From an uncultured Eubacteriales bacterium (lineage in GTDB: Bacteria > Bacillota > Clostridia > Lachnospirales > Bianqueaceae), in assembly GCA_900322165.1 (NCBI GenBank), contig ONYR01000345.1, positions 1 through 5,392 on the forward strand: a stretch of DNA of 5,392 nucleotides, written 5' to 3'. Each line of letters starts with the position of its first letter. Position 1 is the stretch's first letter. Below the pieces are notes generated by a model, which was given only the letters and a program-made list of their open reading frames with translations, made no database searches and was not told where the DNA came from. Of the stretch, positions 1 through 5,392 are shown piece after piece. Made by a program: the position numbers and the translations under genes.

Positions 1-1712
1 ACGGCACGGAAATCAGACTTGGAGAAGGTTTCGAAGTCTACATAATCCGTAAACATCGGCTCGATCTCCACCTTGGAGAAGTCGATGACTTCCGCCGGTA
101 CCGAAGCCGGAGCAGCCTCAGCCGGTGCCGGTGCTTCTACTGCAGCGGGAGCCGCGATCGGAGCAGCATTCTGAGCCTCTGCCGGGGCGGCCGGAGTTTC
201 CGGCATGTCGTCCGGTTTCATTGTCGGGAACAGCAGAACCTCGCGGATGGAGTCGTTGTTGGTCAACAGCATGCAGAGACGGTCAACACCGAATCCGAGA
301 CCGCCGGTGGGCGGCATACCGTATTCGAGGGCGTTGATGAAGTCGTAGTCGACGCGTGCCTTGCTGTTTGGCTCGATGGCTTTGCGCTCCGCGACCTGGC
401 GTTCGAAGCGGGCGCGCTGGTCGATCGGGTCGTTCAGTTCAGAGAAAGCGTTACCGAATTCGATGCAGTTGATAAAGTATTCGAAACGCTCGGTGAATTC
501 GGGATCCTCCGGCTTGCGCTTGGCAAGCGGGCTGATCTCGACCGGATAGTCGTAGATAAACGTGGGCTGGATCAGCTTGTCTTCAACGAAGGCGTCGAAG
601 AACTCGGCGAGAATCGCGCCGCGAGTCGGAACTTCGGGAAGCGCAACGTCATGTGCCTTTGCGGCTGCGATGGCGTCTTCGTCGGTCTTCCAGTCGTCAA
701 AATCGACACCGCTGTACTTCTTGACGGCTTCCTTCATGGTCAGGCGCTGCCAGTTGCCAAGGTCGATCTCGTGACCCATGAACGGAACCACAAGGCTGCC
801 GCAGACCTTCTCCGCGAGGTATTTCATCATATCCTCGACAAGGTCCATCATGCCGTGGAAGTCGGTGTAGGCCTGGTAGAGCTCGATCGACGTGAATTCC
901 GGATTGTGCTTGAGGTCCATGCCTTCGTTGCGGAAGATACGGCCGACTTCGTAAACACGCTCCATACCGCCGACGATGAGGCGCTTCAGGTACAGTTCGG
1001 TCTCGATGCGCAGCACCATATCCATATCGAGGGAATTCAGGTGCGTAATGAACGGACGTGCGGACGCGCCGATCTCAAACGGAGTCAGAACCGGGGTGTC
1101 GACCTCGAGGAAGCCGCGGCCGTTCAGGAACGTGCGCAGTTCCTTCAGAATCATGGAACGCTTGATGAACGTGTCCATGGAGTCGCGGTTCATAATCAGG
1201 TCAACATAGCGCTGGCGGTAGCGAGCCTCTTTGTCGGTCAGACCGTGGAATTTCTCCGGAAGGATCTGAAGGCTCTTGGAAAGCAGTACGATGTTTTCTG
1301 CGTGAACCGAGATCTCGCCCTTCTGGGTCTTGAAGACATAACCTTCAACGCCGACGATGTCGCCGACTTCAAAGTAACGCTTAAAGTCCTTGTACAGGTC
1401 TTCTCCGAGTGCGTCTCTCGTGACGTAGCTCTGAACCTGGCCGTCCTTGTCCTGCAGATGCATGAAGGAAGCCTTGCCCATGACACGCTTGGACATCATG
1501 CGGCCTGCGATGCGGACCGTCTTGCCTTCGAGCTCCTCGAAATTGCCGGTGATCTCGGCGCTGTGGTGCGTTACATCGTATTTGGTGATCGTGTAGGGAT
1601 CTTTTCCCTGAGCGCGAAGCTCTTCAAACTTCTCACGGCGAAGCTGCAGCACCTGATTCAGATCCTGCGCCTGAGCCTGATTCTGTCTTGCGTTCTGATT
1701 CTCGTTTGCCAT
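1..1712 (-). CDS. lysS: Lysyl-tRNA synthetase, class II, with C-terminal tRNA-binding-type extension (3' end cut by the window edge)
   Basis: Cytoplasmic enzyme that charges tRNA-Lys with lysine using ATP. I translated 570 codons from the ATG at 1712, which has an AAGGA Shine-Dalgarno 6 nt upstream. A Gln/Asn-rich leader (residues 1-20) precedes the anticodon-binding OB fold (about 60-145, with VRIAGRMMSKRVMGKASF). Class II catalytic motifs follow: motif 1 around 183-211, motif 2 around 252-280 (GRIFRNEG, KHNPEFT) and motif 3 around 465-490 (PPTGGLGFGVDRL). GNAFSELNDP at 420-429 is LysRS-type. The usual bacterial protein ends near 500 residues (here LLFPTMKP). This one continues through an Ala/Pro-rich linker (about 502-541) into a segment (about 555-570, YVDFETFSKSDFRA) resembling the start of an EMAPII/Trbp111-like tRNA-binding domain, where the window ends. 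It lies 52 nt downstream of greA and probably shares its transcript. The synthetase identity is secure; the extension's identity is inferred from a partial domain. Confidence 0.97.
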   Translation of the reverse strand, partial: MANENQNARQNQAQAQDLNQVLQLRREKFEELRAQGKDPYTITKYDVTHHSAEITGNFEELEGKTVRIAGRMMSKRVMGKASFMHLQDKDGQVQSYVTRDALGEDLYKDFKRYFEVGDIVGVEGYVFKTQKGEISVHAENIVLLSKSLQILPEKFHGLTDKEARYRQRYVDLIMNRDSMDTFIKRSMILKELRTFLNGRGFLEVDTPVLTPFEIGASARPFITHLNSLDMDMVLRIETELYLKRLIVGGMERVYEVGRIFRNEGMDLKHNPEFTSIELYQAYTDFHGMMDLVEDMMKYLAEKVCGSLVVPFMGHEIDLGNWQRLTMKEAVKKYSGVDFDDWKTDEDAIAAAKAHDVALPEVPTRGAILAEFFDAFVEDKLIQPTFIYDYPVEISPLAKRKPEDPEFTERFEYFINCIEFGNAFSELNDPIDQRARFERQVAERKAIEPNSKARVDYDFINALEYGMPPTGGLGFGVDRLCMLLTNNDSIREVLLFPTMKPDDMPETPAAPAEAQNAAPIAAPAAVEAPAPAEAAPASVPAEVIDFSKVEIEPMFTDYVDFETFSKSDFRA

Positions 1713-1718
1713 TGGTGT

Positions 1719-1725
1719 TCCTTTT
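1719..1725 (-). promoter_or_regulatory. lysS ribosome binding site
   Basis: The minus strand reads AAAAGGA, then ACACCA, then the ATG of lysS, which places AAGGA 6 nt before the start. This supports the start at 1712. A perfect 10-bp palindrome, TACTATAGTA (1725-1734), abuts the site and could slightly mask it. No T-box leader fits in this short gap. Confidence 0.75.
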
Positions 1726-1738
1726 ACTATAGTATTAA

Positions 1739-1758
1739 CGGCAGCCAAGAGGCTGCCG
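1739..1758 (-). terminator. Stem-loop between greA and lysS (weak terminator or processing hairpin)
   Basis: On the transcribed strand, CGGCAGCC-TCTT-GGCTGCCG forms a perfect 8-bp GC-rich stem with a 4-nt loop. It can be extended by two A-U pairs across a 2-nt bulge. It starts 6 nt after the greA stop codon. The following sequence is TTAATACTATAG, not a clean U-run, so strong termination is unlikely. Partial termination, protection of the greA 3' end, or differential greA/lysS expression are more likely. The hairpin is plain in the sequence; its function is inference. Confidence 0.5.
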
Positions 1759-1764
1759 CGTTGG

Positions 1765-2244
1765 TTACAGATTGATTTCCTTCACCAGCAGAGTCATCAT
1801 GCCTCCGGGCGTCTCAAATTCGACGCGGTCGCCGGGCTTGGCTCCGATAAGAGCGGCGCCGACCGGAGACTCGTTGGAGATGCGATTGTTCATCGGATCT
1901 GCCTCGGAAGAGCCTACGATCGTATAGACGATCTCTTCGTCAAACTCTTCATCGTATACCTTAACACTGCTGCCAAAAGAAACACTGTCGTGGTCCATCT
2001 GGCTCTCATCGACAATTTCTGCATAGCGAAGCAGGTTTTCGATCTCATCGATCTCGCCCTGAAGCTTGCCCTGAAGCTCCTTGGCGGCGCTGTATTCCGC
2101 GTTTTCGGAAAGGTCACCCTGCGCTCTCGCTTCTTTGATACGCTCCACTACTTCAGGGAGCAGTACGGTTTTCAGTTCCAGAAGGCGTTCCTGTTTGGCC
2201 TTCATGCCGCTGCTGGTAATCTTATATTTCTTTTCGTCAGCCAT
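1765..2244 (-). CDS. greA: Transcription elongation factor GreA
   Basis: GreA enters the RNA polymerase secondary channel and stimulates cleavage of backtracked RNA, releasing stalled complexes. The 159-residue product has the usual family length of about 158. The N-terminal coiled-coil hairpin (about residues 12-75) carries the tip signature EARAQGDLSENAEYSAAKE at 38-56. D44 and E47 match the acidic tip residues that help coordinate the catalytic Mg2+. The C-terminal FKBP-like domain includes RISNESPVG and IGAKPGDRVEFETPGG (about 121-150). The ATG at 2244 is preceded by AAAGGAG at 10-nt spacing. A near-consensus promoter lies directly upstream at the end of dusB, so greA can be transcribed independently of coaX-dusB and probably carries lysS with it. 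No anomalies are seen in the protein. Confidence 0.98.
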   Translation of the reverse strand: MADEKKYKITSSGMKAKQERLLELKTVLLPEVVERIKEARAQGDLSENAEYSAAKELQGKLQGEIDEIENLLRYAEIVDESQMDHDSVSFGSSVKVYDEEFDEEIVYTIVGSSEADPMNNRISNESPVGAALIGAKPGDRVEFETPGGMMTLLVKEINL

Positions 2245-2254
2245 GGTCGTTATT

Positions 2255-2261
2255 CTCCTTT
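2255..2261 (-). promoter_or_regulatory. greA ribosome binding site
   Basis: AAAGGAG lies 10 nt upstream of the greA ATG, with the spacer AATAACGACC. This is a strong Firmicute-type Shine-Dalgarno sequence and fixes the start codon at 2244. Confidence 0.85.
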
Positions 2262-2280
2262 AGTTTACATAGCAACGCTC

Positions 2281-2309
2281 ATTTTATCGCGAATTTCCGC
2301 ATCTGTCAA
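2281..2309 (-). promoter_or_regulatory. Sigma-A/sigma-70 promoter for greA(-lysS)
   Basis: On the minus strand a perfect -35 box TTGACA (2309-2304) is followed by a 17-nt spacer and TAAAAT (2286-2281), five of six matches to the -10 consensus TATAAT. Transcription would start near 2273-2275 and leave a leader of about 30 nt containing the AAAGGAG site. The -35 box contains the dusB stop codon TGA (2308-2306), so the promoter straddles the dusB end. The boxes are seen directly; activity and start site are inferred. Confidence 0.8.
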
Positions 2310-3277
2310 GAACGCAGAATGCTTTCGAGCTGGACTAAACTCTCCACTTGCTCGAGGGCGAGTTTCTTGCGCGAGGCGCCGGGCATGCCCTTCATGTACC
2401 AGATCAGATGTGAGCGCATCTGACGGATCCCGACATATTCGGTTTTCTCTTCGCAGACCATTTTCGCGTGTCTTAAACACAGCTCGATTATGTCTTCTTC
2501 TGAGGGTTTGGGAGGAAGCTCGCGGCCTTCGAGTGCCGCCCGGATCTCCGCAAATACCCACGGATTGCCGCGGCTCGCCCTACCGACCATCACCGCGTCG
2601 CACCCGGTCTCTTCGATCATGCGAAGCGCACTCTCCGCGTCCGTCACGTCACCGTTGCCGATCACGGGGATCGACACCGCTTCCTTCACGCGCCGTATCA
2701 CGTCCCAGTCCGCTTTTCCCGAGTACATCTGCGCGCCGGTGCGACCGTGAACCGTGACGGCTGCCGCTCCGTTTTCCTCGCAGATCTTCGCGATCTCCAC
2801 CGCATTGTCATCTTCAAGATACCGCCCTTTGCGGATCTTGACCGTGAGCGGTTTTTCGATCGCATGGGAGACCGCTTTGACGATCTCACCGACAAGCTCC
2901 GGCTTTGTCATCAGTGTGCTTCCCTCTCCGTTTCCGGTGATCTTCGGTGCGGGGCAGCCCATATTCAGGTCGATCCCGTCAAAATCCGGCTCCACTACCT
3001 TCGCCTGGGAGGCAAGGATCTCCGGATCCGAGCCGAAGAGCTGGACAAAGATCGGTCGCTCCGATTCTTCGTGCTCCAGAAGAAAGTGCGTGTTTTCGTT
3101 CTTGTAATAGAGCCCTTTGGCGCTGATCATCTCGGTGTAGGTGCAGCCTGCACCGAACTCTCTCAGGATGCGGCGGTAGCTTGAGTCGGTGACCCCGGCC
3201 ATCGGCGCAGCCACGACCCTTGTGGGAATCTGCACCGATCCGATCGAAAAGCCTTCGGAAAGGTTCTCTCTTCTCAT
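2306..3277 (-). CDS. dusB: tRNA-dihydrouridine synthase, DusB family
   Basis: FMN-dependent enzyme that reduces specific uridines in the tRNA D-arm to dihydrouridine with NADPH. The 323 residues match the usual family length. A TIM-barrel domain comes first, with AAPMAGVTD at 23-31 (FMN site) and EMISAKG at 49-55. DLNMGCPAPKI at 103-113 carries the catalytic cysteine C108 (codon 2954-2956). VKIRKG (K147) and VHGRTG (H177) are FMN/substrate contacts, followed by GNGD at 207-210 and MVGRASRGNPW at 230-240. The C-terminal helical tRNA-binding domain spans about 255-323. The ATG overlaps the coaX stop as ATGA, with no clear Shine-Dalgarno, suggesting translational coupling to coaX. The position between coaX and lysS resembles the Bacillus yacF-lysS region. 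DusB rather than DusA or DusC follows from the motif set and gene order; the exact uridines modified cannot be told. Confidence 0.96.
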   Translation of the reverse strand: MRRENLSEGFSIGSVQIPTRVVAAPMAGVTDSSYRRILREFGAGCTYTEMISAKGLYYKNENTHFLLEHEESERPIFVQLFGSDPEILASQAKVVEPDFDGIDLNMGCPAPKITGNGEGSTLMTKPELVGEIVKAVSHAIEKPLTVKIRKGRYLEDDNAVEIAKICEENGAAAVTVHGRTGAQMYSGKADWDVIRRVKEAVSIPVIGNGDVTDAESALRMIEETGCDAVMVGRASRGNPWVFAEIRAALEGRELPPKPSEEDIIELCLRHAKMVCEEKTEYVGIRQMRSHLIWYMKGMPGASRKKLALEQVESLVQLESILRS

Positions 3278-4071
3278 GCTTTTGCGTTCCGTTTCTTTTT
3301 GCTGTAGTACCGCTCCGCGATCAGCTTGACACCCTTCAGCGTCAGCGTCGGATCGTAGTGGTCAAAGCAGTTGACGTTCTCAGCGAGGATCCGTCCGAAT
3401 CCGCCGGTCGCAATGACTTTCATGTCCGGAAGGTTCATCTCACGCTTGATCTCGCTTACGATATACTGCACCTGACCGATGTAGCCGTACACGATGCCGG
3501 CCTGCATGCACTCGATCGTGGTGTTGGTCAGGATGGTTTTCGGCTTTCTGATCTCAAAGTGCGGAAGCTGTGCAGCCTTCTCCGCAAGCGCTTCGGCGGA
3601 AATACCGATGCCGGGAGAAAAGACCGCTGCAATGAATTCGCCCTTCTCGTTGACGACTTCGTACTTGGTTGCGGTTCCGAAATCCACGATAATGCAGGGA
3701 TATCCGTAATACTCCGTTGCCGCGGCAACGTCTGTAATCAGGTCCGCACCGACCTCATTCGGGTTCGGTGTGCGGACGTTGACTCCCGTCTTGACCCCGG
3801 GACCGATCACGAGCGGTTCCATGCCAAGATAGCGCTTGACCGCGCCCGTAAAGGAATGCATCAGGTTCGGAACGACCGAGGAGATCGCGACCGCATCGAT
3901 CTTGTCGATCGCGATGTTTTCGAGGTTCAGCAGCTGTCTCATGTTGATCCCGTACTCATCCGTCGTCCGGCTCGAGCCGGTCGTCATGCGCCAGCTTTTC
4001 GCAAGCACATCGCCTTCGTAATAGCCCATCTTGATCTGGGTGTTGCCGATGTCAAAAACCAGAATATTCAT
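3274..4071 (-). CDS. coaX: Type III pantothenate kinase
   Basis: Catalyses the first step of coenzyme A synthesis, ATP-dependent phosphorylation of pantothenate, in the cytoplasm. It belongs to the ASKHA fold and family members typically need a monovalent cation and resist CoA feedback. The 265 residues are near the family length of about 255-260. Motifs: DIGNTQIKMG at 7-16 (phosphate loop with D7), RTTDEYG at 35-41, SSVVP at 64-68, NEVGAD at 105-110 with catalytic-type D110, IVDFGTAT at 128-135 (D130), SPGIGISAEAL at 152-162, and IATGGFG at 220-226. Three positions differ from the pattern I expect: GADR reads GADL, GTATT reads GTATK, and GG before the PG motif reads AA. The core acidic residues remain, so I expect an active enzyme. 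It begins 3 nt after the small upstream gene and overlaps dusB by 4 nt. Confidence 0.95.
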   Translation of the reverse strand: MNILVFDIGNTQIKMGYYEGDVLAKSWRMTTGSSRTTDEYGINMRQLLNLENIAIDKIDAVAISSVVPNLMHSFTGAVKRYLGMEPLVIGPGVKTGVNVRTPNPNEVGADLITDVAAATEYYGYPCIIVDFGTATKYEVVNEKGEFIAAVFSPGIGISAEALAEKAAQLPHFEIRKPKTILTNTTIECMQAGIVYGYIGQVQYIVSEIKREMNLPDMKVIATGGFGRILAENVNCFDHYDPTLTLKGVKLIAERYYSKKKRNAKA

Positions 4072-4074
4072 GCT

Positions 4075-4398
4075 TTATTCCTCCGCTTCGGGATGCGTCG
4101 TCCTGTACCAGGTCTGAAGCTGGCTTAACAGCTCGCTCTTCGTGCGCTCCATCTCCGAGACAAGCAGACGGCCGGACACCTGGTCGTAGCCGAGGTCTCC
4201 CTCTTCGCAGTAGCTGTCGATGTAAACATCGCCCTCTTCATTGATCCCGAGCTCGCAGACACCGCCGGCTTCCTCGGTAATGAAGATCATGTTCATCAGG
4301 ATCTCTTTTTTGACCGCGTCGGGCAGCACGCCGGCATCCTCATTCCAATAGTATTTCTCCTGATACTGGCTGACATAGGCCAGAATGACTTTTTCCAT
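4075..4398 (-). CDS. Small acidic protein of unknown function, DUF6145-like
   Basis: A 107-residue soluble protein without signal peptide or membrane segment. I chose the ATG at 4398 (MEKVILAYVS...) because GGAG lies 4 nt upstream. The longer in-frame ATG at 4446 lies inside the ftsH terminator hairpin and would add a basic 16-residue leader. Visible features are an aromatic segment QEKYYWNED (13-21), LPDAVKKEI (25-33), ITEEAGGVCELGINEEGDVYI (40-60, beta-hairpin-like), an acidic stretch EEGDLGYDQ (65-73), and a C-terminal helix SEMERTKSELLSQLQTWY (81-98). This pattern (KYYxN, LPxxxKxE, TEEAGG, GDLxYD, C-terminal amphipathic helix) resembles what I recall of DUF6145, a family of small Lachnospiraceae proteins. 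That assignment is from memory. It is tightly coupled to coaX, 3 nt apart with coaX's ribosome site inside it, so it is translated as part of that unit. No function can be named. Confidence 0.85.
   Translation of the reverse strand: MEKVILAYVSQYQEKYYWNEDAGVLPDAVKKEILMNMIFITEEAGGVCELGINEEGDVYIDSYCEEGDLGYDQVSGRLLVSEMERTKSELLSQLQTWYRTTHPEAEE
4080..4084 (-). promoter_or_regulatory. coaX ribosome binding site inside the upstream gene
   Basis: GGAGG sits 8 nt before the coaX ATG and lies within the last codons (Ala-Glu-Glu) of the small upstream gene. Translation of coaX is therefore probably coupled to that gene. Confidence 0.8.
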
Positions 4399-4402
4399 TT
4401 TT

Positions 4403-4406
4403 CTCC
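4403..4406 (-). promoter_or_regulatory. Ribosome binding site deciding the small gene's start
   Basis: The minus strand reads ACGGAGAAAAATGG, putting GGAG 4 nt before the ATG at 4398. The spacing is short but usable. The alternative ATG at 4446 has no comparable site and falls in the terminator stem-loop. Confidence 0.6.
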
Positions 4407-4422
4407 GTCCTATCCACGTATG

Positions 4423-4458
4423 AAAAACGGGACGCCGAAATCTCAATCCAGGCGTCCC
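4423..4458 (-). terminator. Rho-independent terminator after ftsH
   Basis: The transcribed strand has GGGACGCC (4458-4451), a 14-nt loop, GGCGTCCC (4436-4429), then GTTTTTC. This is a perfect 8-bp GC-rich stem plus a five-T run. It starts 6 nt after the ftsH stop codon and ends before the small gene's Shine-Dalgarno. The rather large loop may allow some read-through into the small gene-coaX-dusB unit, for which no own promoter is obvious. Confidence 0.8.
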
Positions 4459-4464
4459 ATCGCT

Positions 4465-5392
4465 TTACCATTCAATGACGCTTTTCGGCTCCGAAAACGT
4501 GTCCGTCTTCGGCGTCTCATTAAACAGCGCCACAAACTCCGCGCCGGTGACCTTCTCCTTTTCCAGCAGCAGATCACGGGTGCGGATCAGCACGTCGTGA
4601 TATTCACGCAGCAGCTCCGTTGCCCGCTGATGAGCCTCTTCCACGATGCGGTGGATCTCTTCATCGACCGTTGTCGCGACCTCCTCGCCGTAGTTGCGGG
4701 AATGTCCGATATCGCGTCCGAGGAACACCTCTTCGTTGCGCTCACCAAGCTTGACAAGACCGACACGGTCGCTCATACCGTACTTGGTGACCATGCTGCG
4801 GGCCATCTCGGTCGCACGCTCGATATCGTTCGAAGCGCCGGTCGTGACATCGCCGATCTCCAGCTCTTCCGCGACACGGCCGCCCAGAAGCGCCACGATC
4901 TCGTTAAGCATCTGGCTCTTCGTCATGTAGAGGGTATCCTCCTCCGGCAGCGGCATCGTGTATCCGCCGGCCATGCCGGTCGGAATGATCGAGATGCTGT
5001 GGACCTCATCAAGTCCCGGAAGCACATGGTGCAGGATCGCGTGACCGCTCTCATGCACGGCGGTGATATTCTTTTCGCGCTCGGAGATCGTCCGGCTCTT
5101 TTTCTCGGTACCGACCCCGACCTTGATAAACGCACGCTGAATGTCGTCCATGTTGATGTAGCGACGGTTCGCGCGGGCCGCAAAGATCGCGGCTTCGTTC
5201 ATCAGGTTTTCAAGGTCTGCCGGAGAGAAACCGGCCGTTGCCTTTGCGATCACTTTCAGATCAACGTCTTCGCCCAGAGGCTTTTTGCGGGAGTGGATCT
5301 TCAGAACCTCCTCGCGGCCCTTCACATCCGGACGGCCGACAACGACCTGACGGTCGAAACGGCCCGGACGCAGGAGCGCAGGATCAAGGATA
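4465..5392 (-). CDS. ftsH: ATP-dependent zinc metalloprotease FtsH, C-terminal part (5' end beyond the window)
   Basis: Membrane-anchored AAA+ protease that unfolds and degrades membrane and short-lived cytoplasmic proteins, working as a hexamer. The window holds 308 residues plus one base; the transmembrane N-terminus and Walker A/B motifs lie outside. The frame stays open to 5392, so the GTG at 5325 is an internal valine, not a start. In order: the second region of homology DPALLRPGRFDRQ (fragment residues 3-15, Arg fingers R8 and R11); the AAA lid with GFSPADLENLMNEAA (about 54-68); the zinc-protease motif HESGH (113-117, codons 5041-5055), with the commonly seen HEAGH carrying Ser instead of Ala; and TTGASNDIERAT (183-194) with the third zinc ligand D189 (codon 4825-4827). 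The tail is short and ends KSVIEW. A terminator follows. Placement upstream of coaX matches Bacillus and clostridial order. Confidence 0.98.
   Translation of the reverse strand, partial: ILDPALLRPGRFDRQVVVGRPDVKGREEVLKIHSRKKPLGEDVDLKVIAKATAGFSPADLENLMNEAAIFAARANRRYINMDDIQRAFIKVGVGTEKKSRTISEREKNITAVHESGHAILHHVLPGLDEVHSISIIPTGMAGGYTMPLPEEDTLYMTKSQMLNEIVALLGGRVAEELEIGDVTTGASNDIERATEMARSMVTKYGMSDRVGLVKLGERNEEVFLGRDIGHSRNYGEEVATTVDEEIHRIVEEAHQRATELLREYHDVLIRTRDLLLEKEKVTGAEFVALFNETPKTDTFSEPKSVIEW

Noticed and set aside
90..209. Repetitive-looking GCC/GGT/GCT run near the low-coordinate edge
   Set aside because: No exact tandem unit is present. It is the Ala/Pro linker of LysRS with varied codons, not a DNA repeat or CRISPR.
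1713..1764. T-box or lysine riboswitch controlling lysS
   Set aside because: The gap to greA is only 52 nt, far too short for either leader, and it holds just a simple hairpin.
651..1775. Long plus-strand open frame of 374 codons antisense to lysS
   Set aside because: The opposite strand encodes a complete set of LysRS motifs. The plus-strand translation matches no family I know and has no ribosome site. It is a codon-bias shadow.
1990..2757. Plus-strand open frame of 255 codons across greA and dusB
   Set aside because: It runs across the antisense of two well-supported genes and their promoter, and its second half is a low-complexity Arg/Ser/Pro stretch typical of a shadow frame.
3220..4128. 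Plus-strand open frame of 302 codons antisense to coaX
   Set aside because: It mirrors coaX across its full length, shows no recognisable domain, and is explained by GC-biased codons on the minus strand.
4399..4446. Longer start at 4446 for the small gene upstream of coaX
   Set aside because: That ATG lies in the loop of the ftsH terminator, has no Shine-Dalgarno, and adds a basic leader unlike the rest. The ATG at 4398 has GGAG upstream.
4420..4447. Possible promoter with TTGAGA in the terminator loop
   Set aside because: TTGAGA is close to a -35 box, but the hexamer 17 nt downstream is TCATAC, with few matches to TATAAT, so I do not call it.

Overview
This window looks like a conserved housekeeping segment from a Clostridia-type Firmicute, most plausibly a member of or close relative of the Lachnospiraceae. 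The evidence is the gene order (ftsH, small gene, coaX, dusB, greA, lysS), the Shine-Dalgarno sites (GGAGG, AAAGGAG), a lysyl-tRNA synthetase with a C-terminal tRNA-binding-type extension, and a small protein resembling DUF6145. The taxonomic call is inference from recognised family features, not from a database search. Base composition is moderately GC-rich by eye.

All genes lie on the minus strand, so transcription runs from high to low coordinates. 4465-5392 is the C-terminal part of the membrane protease FtsH, whose 5' end lies beyond the window. A good intrinsic terminator (4423-4458) follows its stop codon. Next come a 107-residue protein of unknown function (4075-4398), type III pantothenate kinase CoaX (3274-4071) and the tRNA-dihydrouridine synthase DusB (2306-3277). 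These three are packed with a 3-nt gap and an ATGA overlap. A near-consensus sigma-A promoter (2281-2309) overlaps the dusB stop codon and drives greA (1765-2244). A short intercistronic stem-loop separates greA from lysS (1-1712), which runs off the low-coordinate edge of the window.

The genes join protein quality control (FtsH), coenzyme A synthesis (CoaX), tRNA maturation (DusB), rescue of backtracked RNA polymerase (GreA) and lysine charging of tRNA (LysS). The transcriptional units inferred from sequence are: ftsH ending at its terminator; small gene-coaX-dusB, with no promoter clearly visible; and greA-lysS from the promoter at the dusB end.

No mobile element, CRISPR array, RNA gene, phage gene or defence system is visible, and no gene-free stretch exceeds about 65 bases. 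I do not see an undescribed system here. The points most worth a second look are the LysRS fusion with an Ala/Pro linker, the promoter embedded in the dusB stop codon, the unusual motif residues in CoaX, and the small uncharacterised gene between ftsH and coaX. Several long plus-strand reading frames are antisense shadows of these genes.
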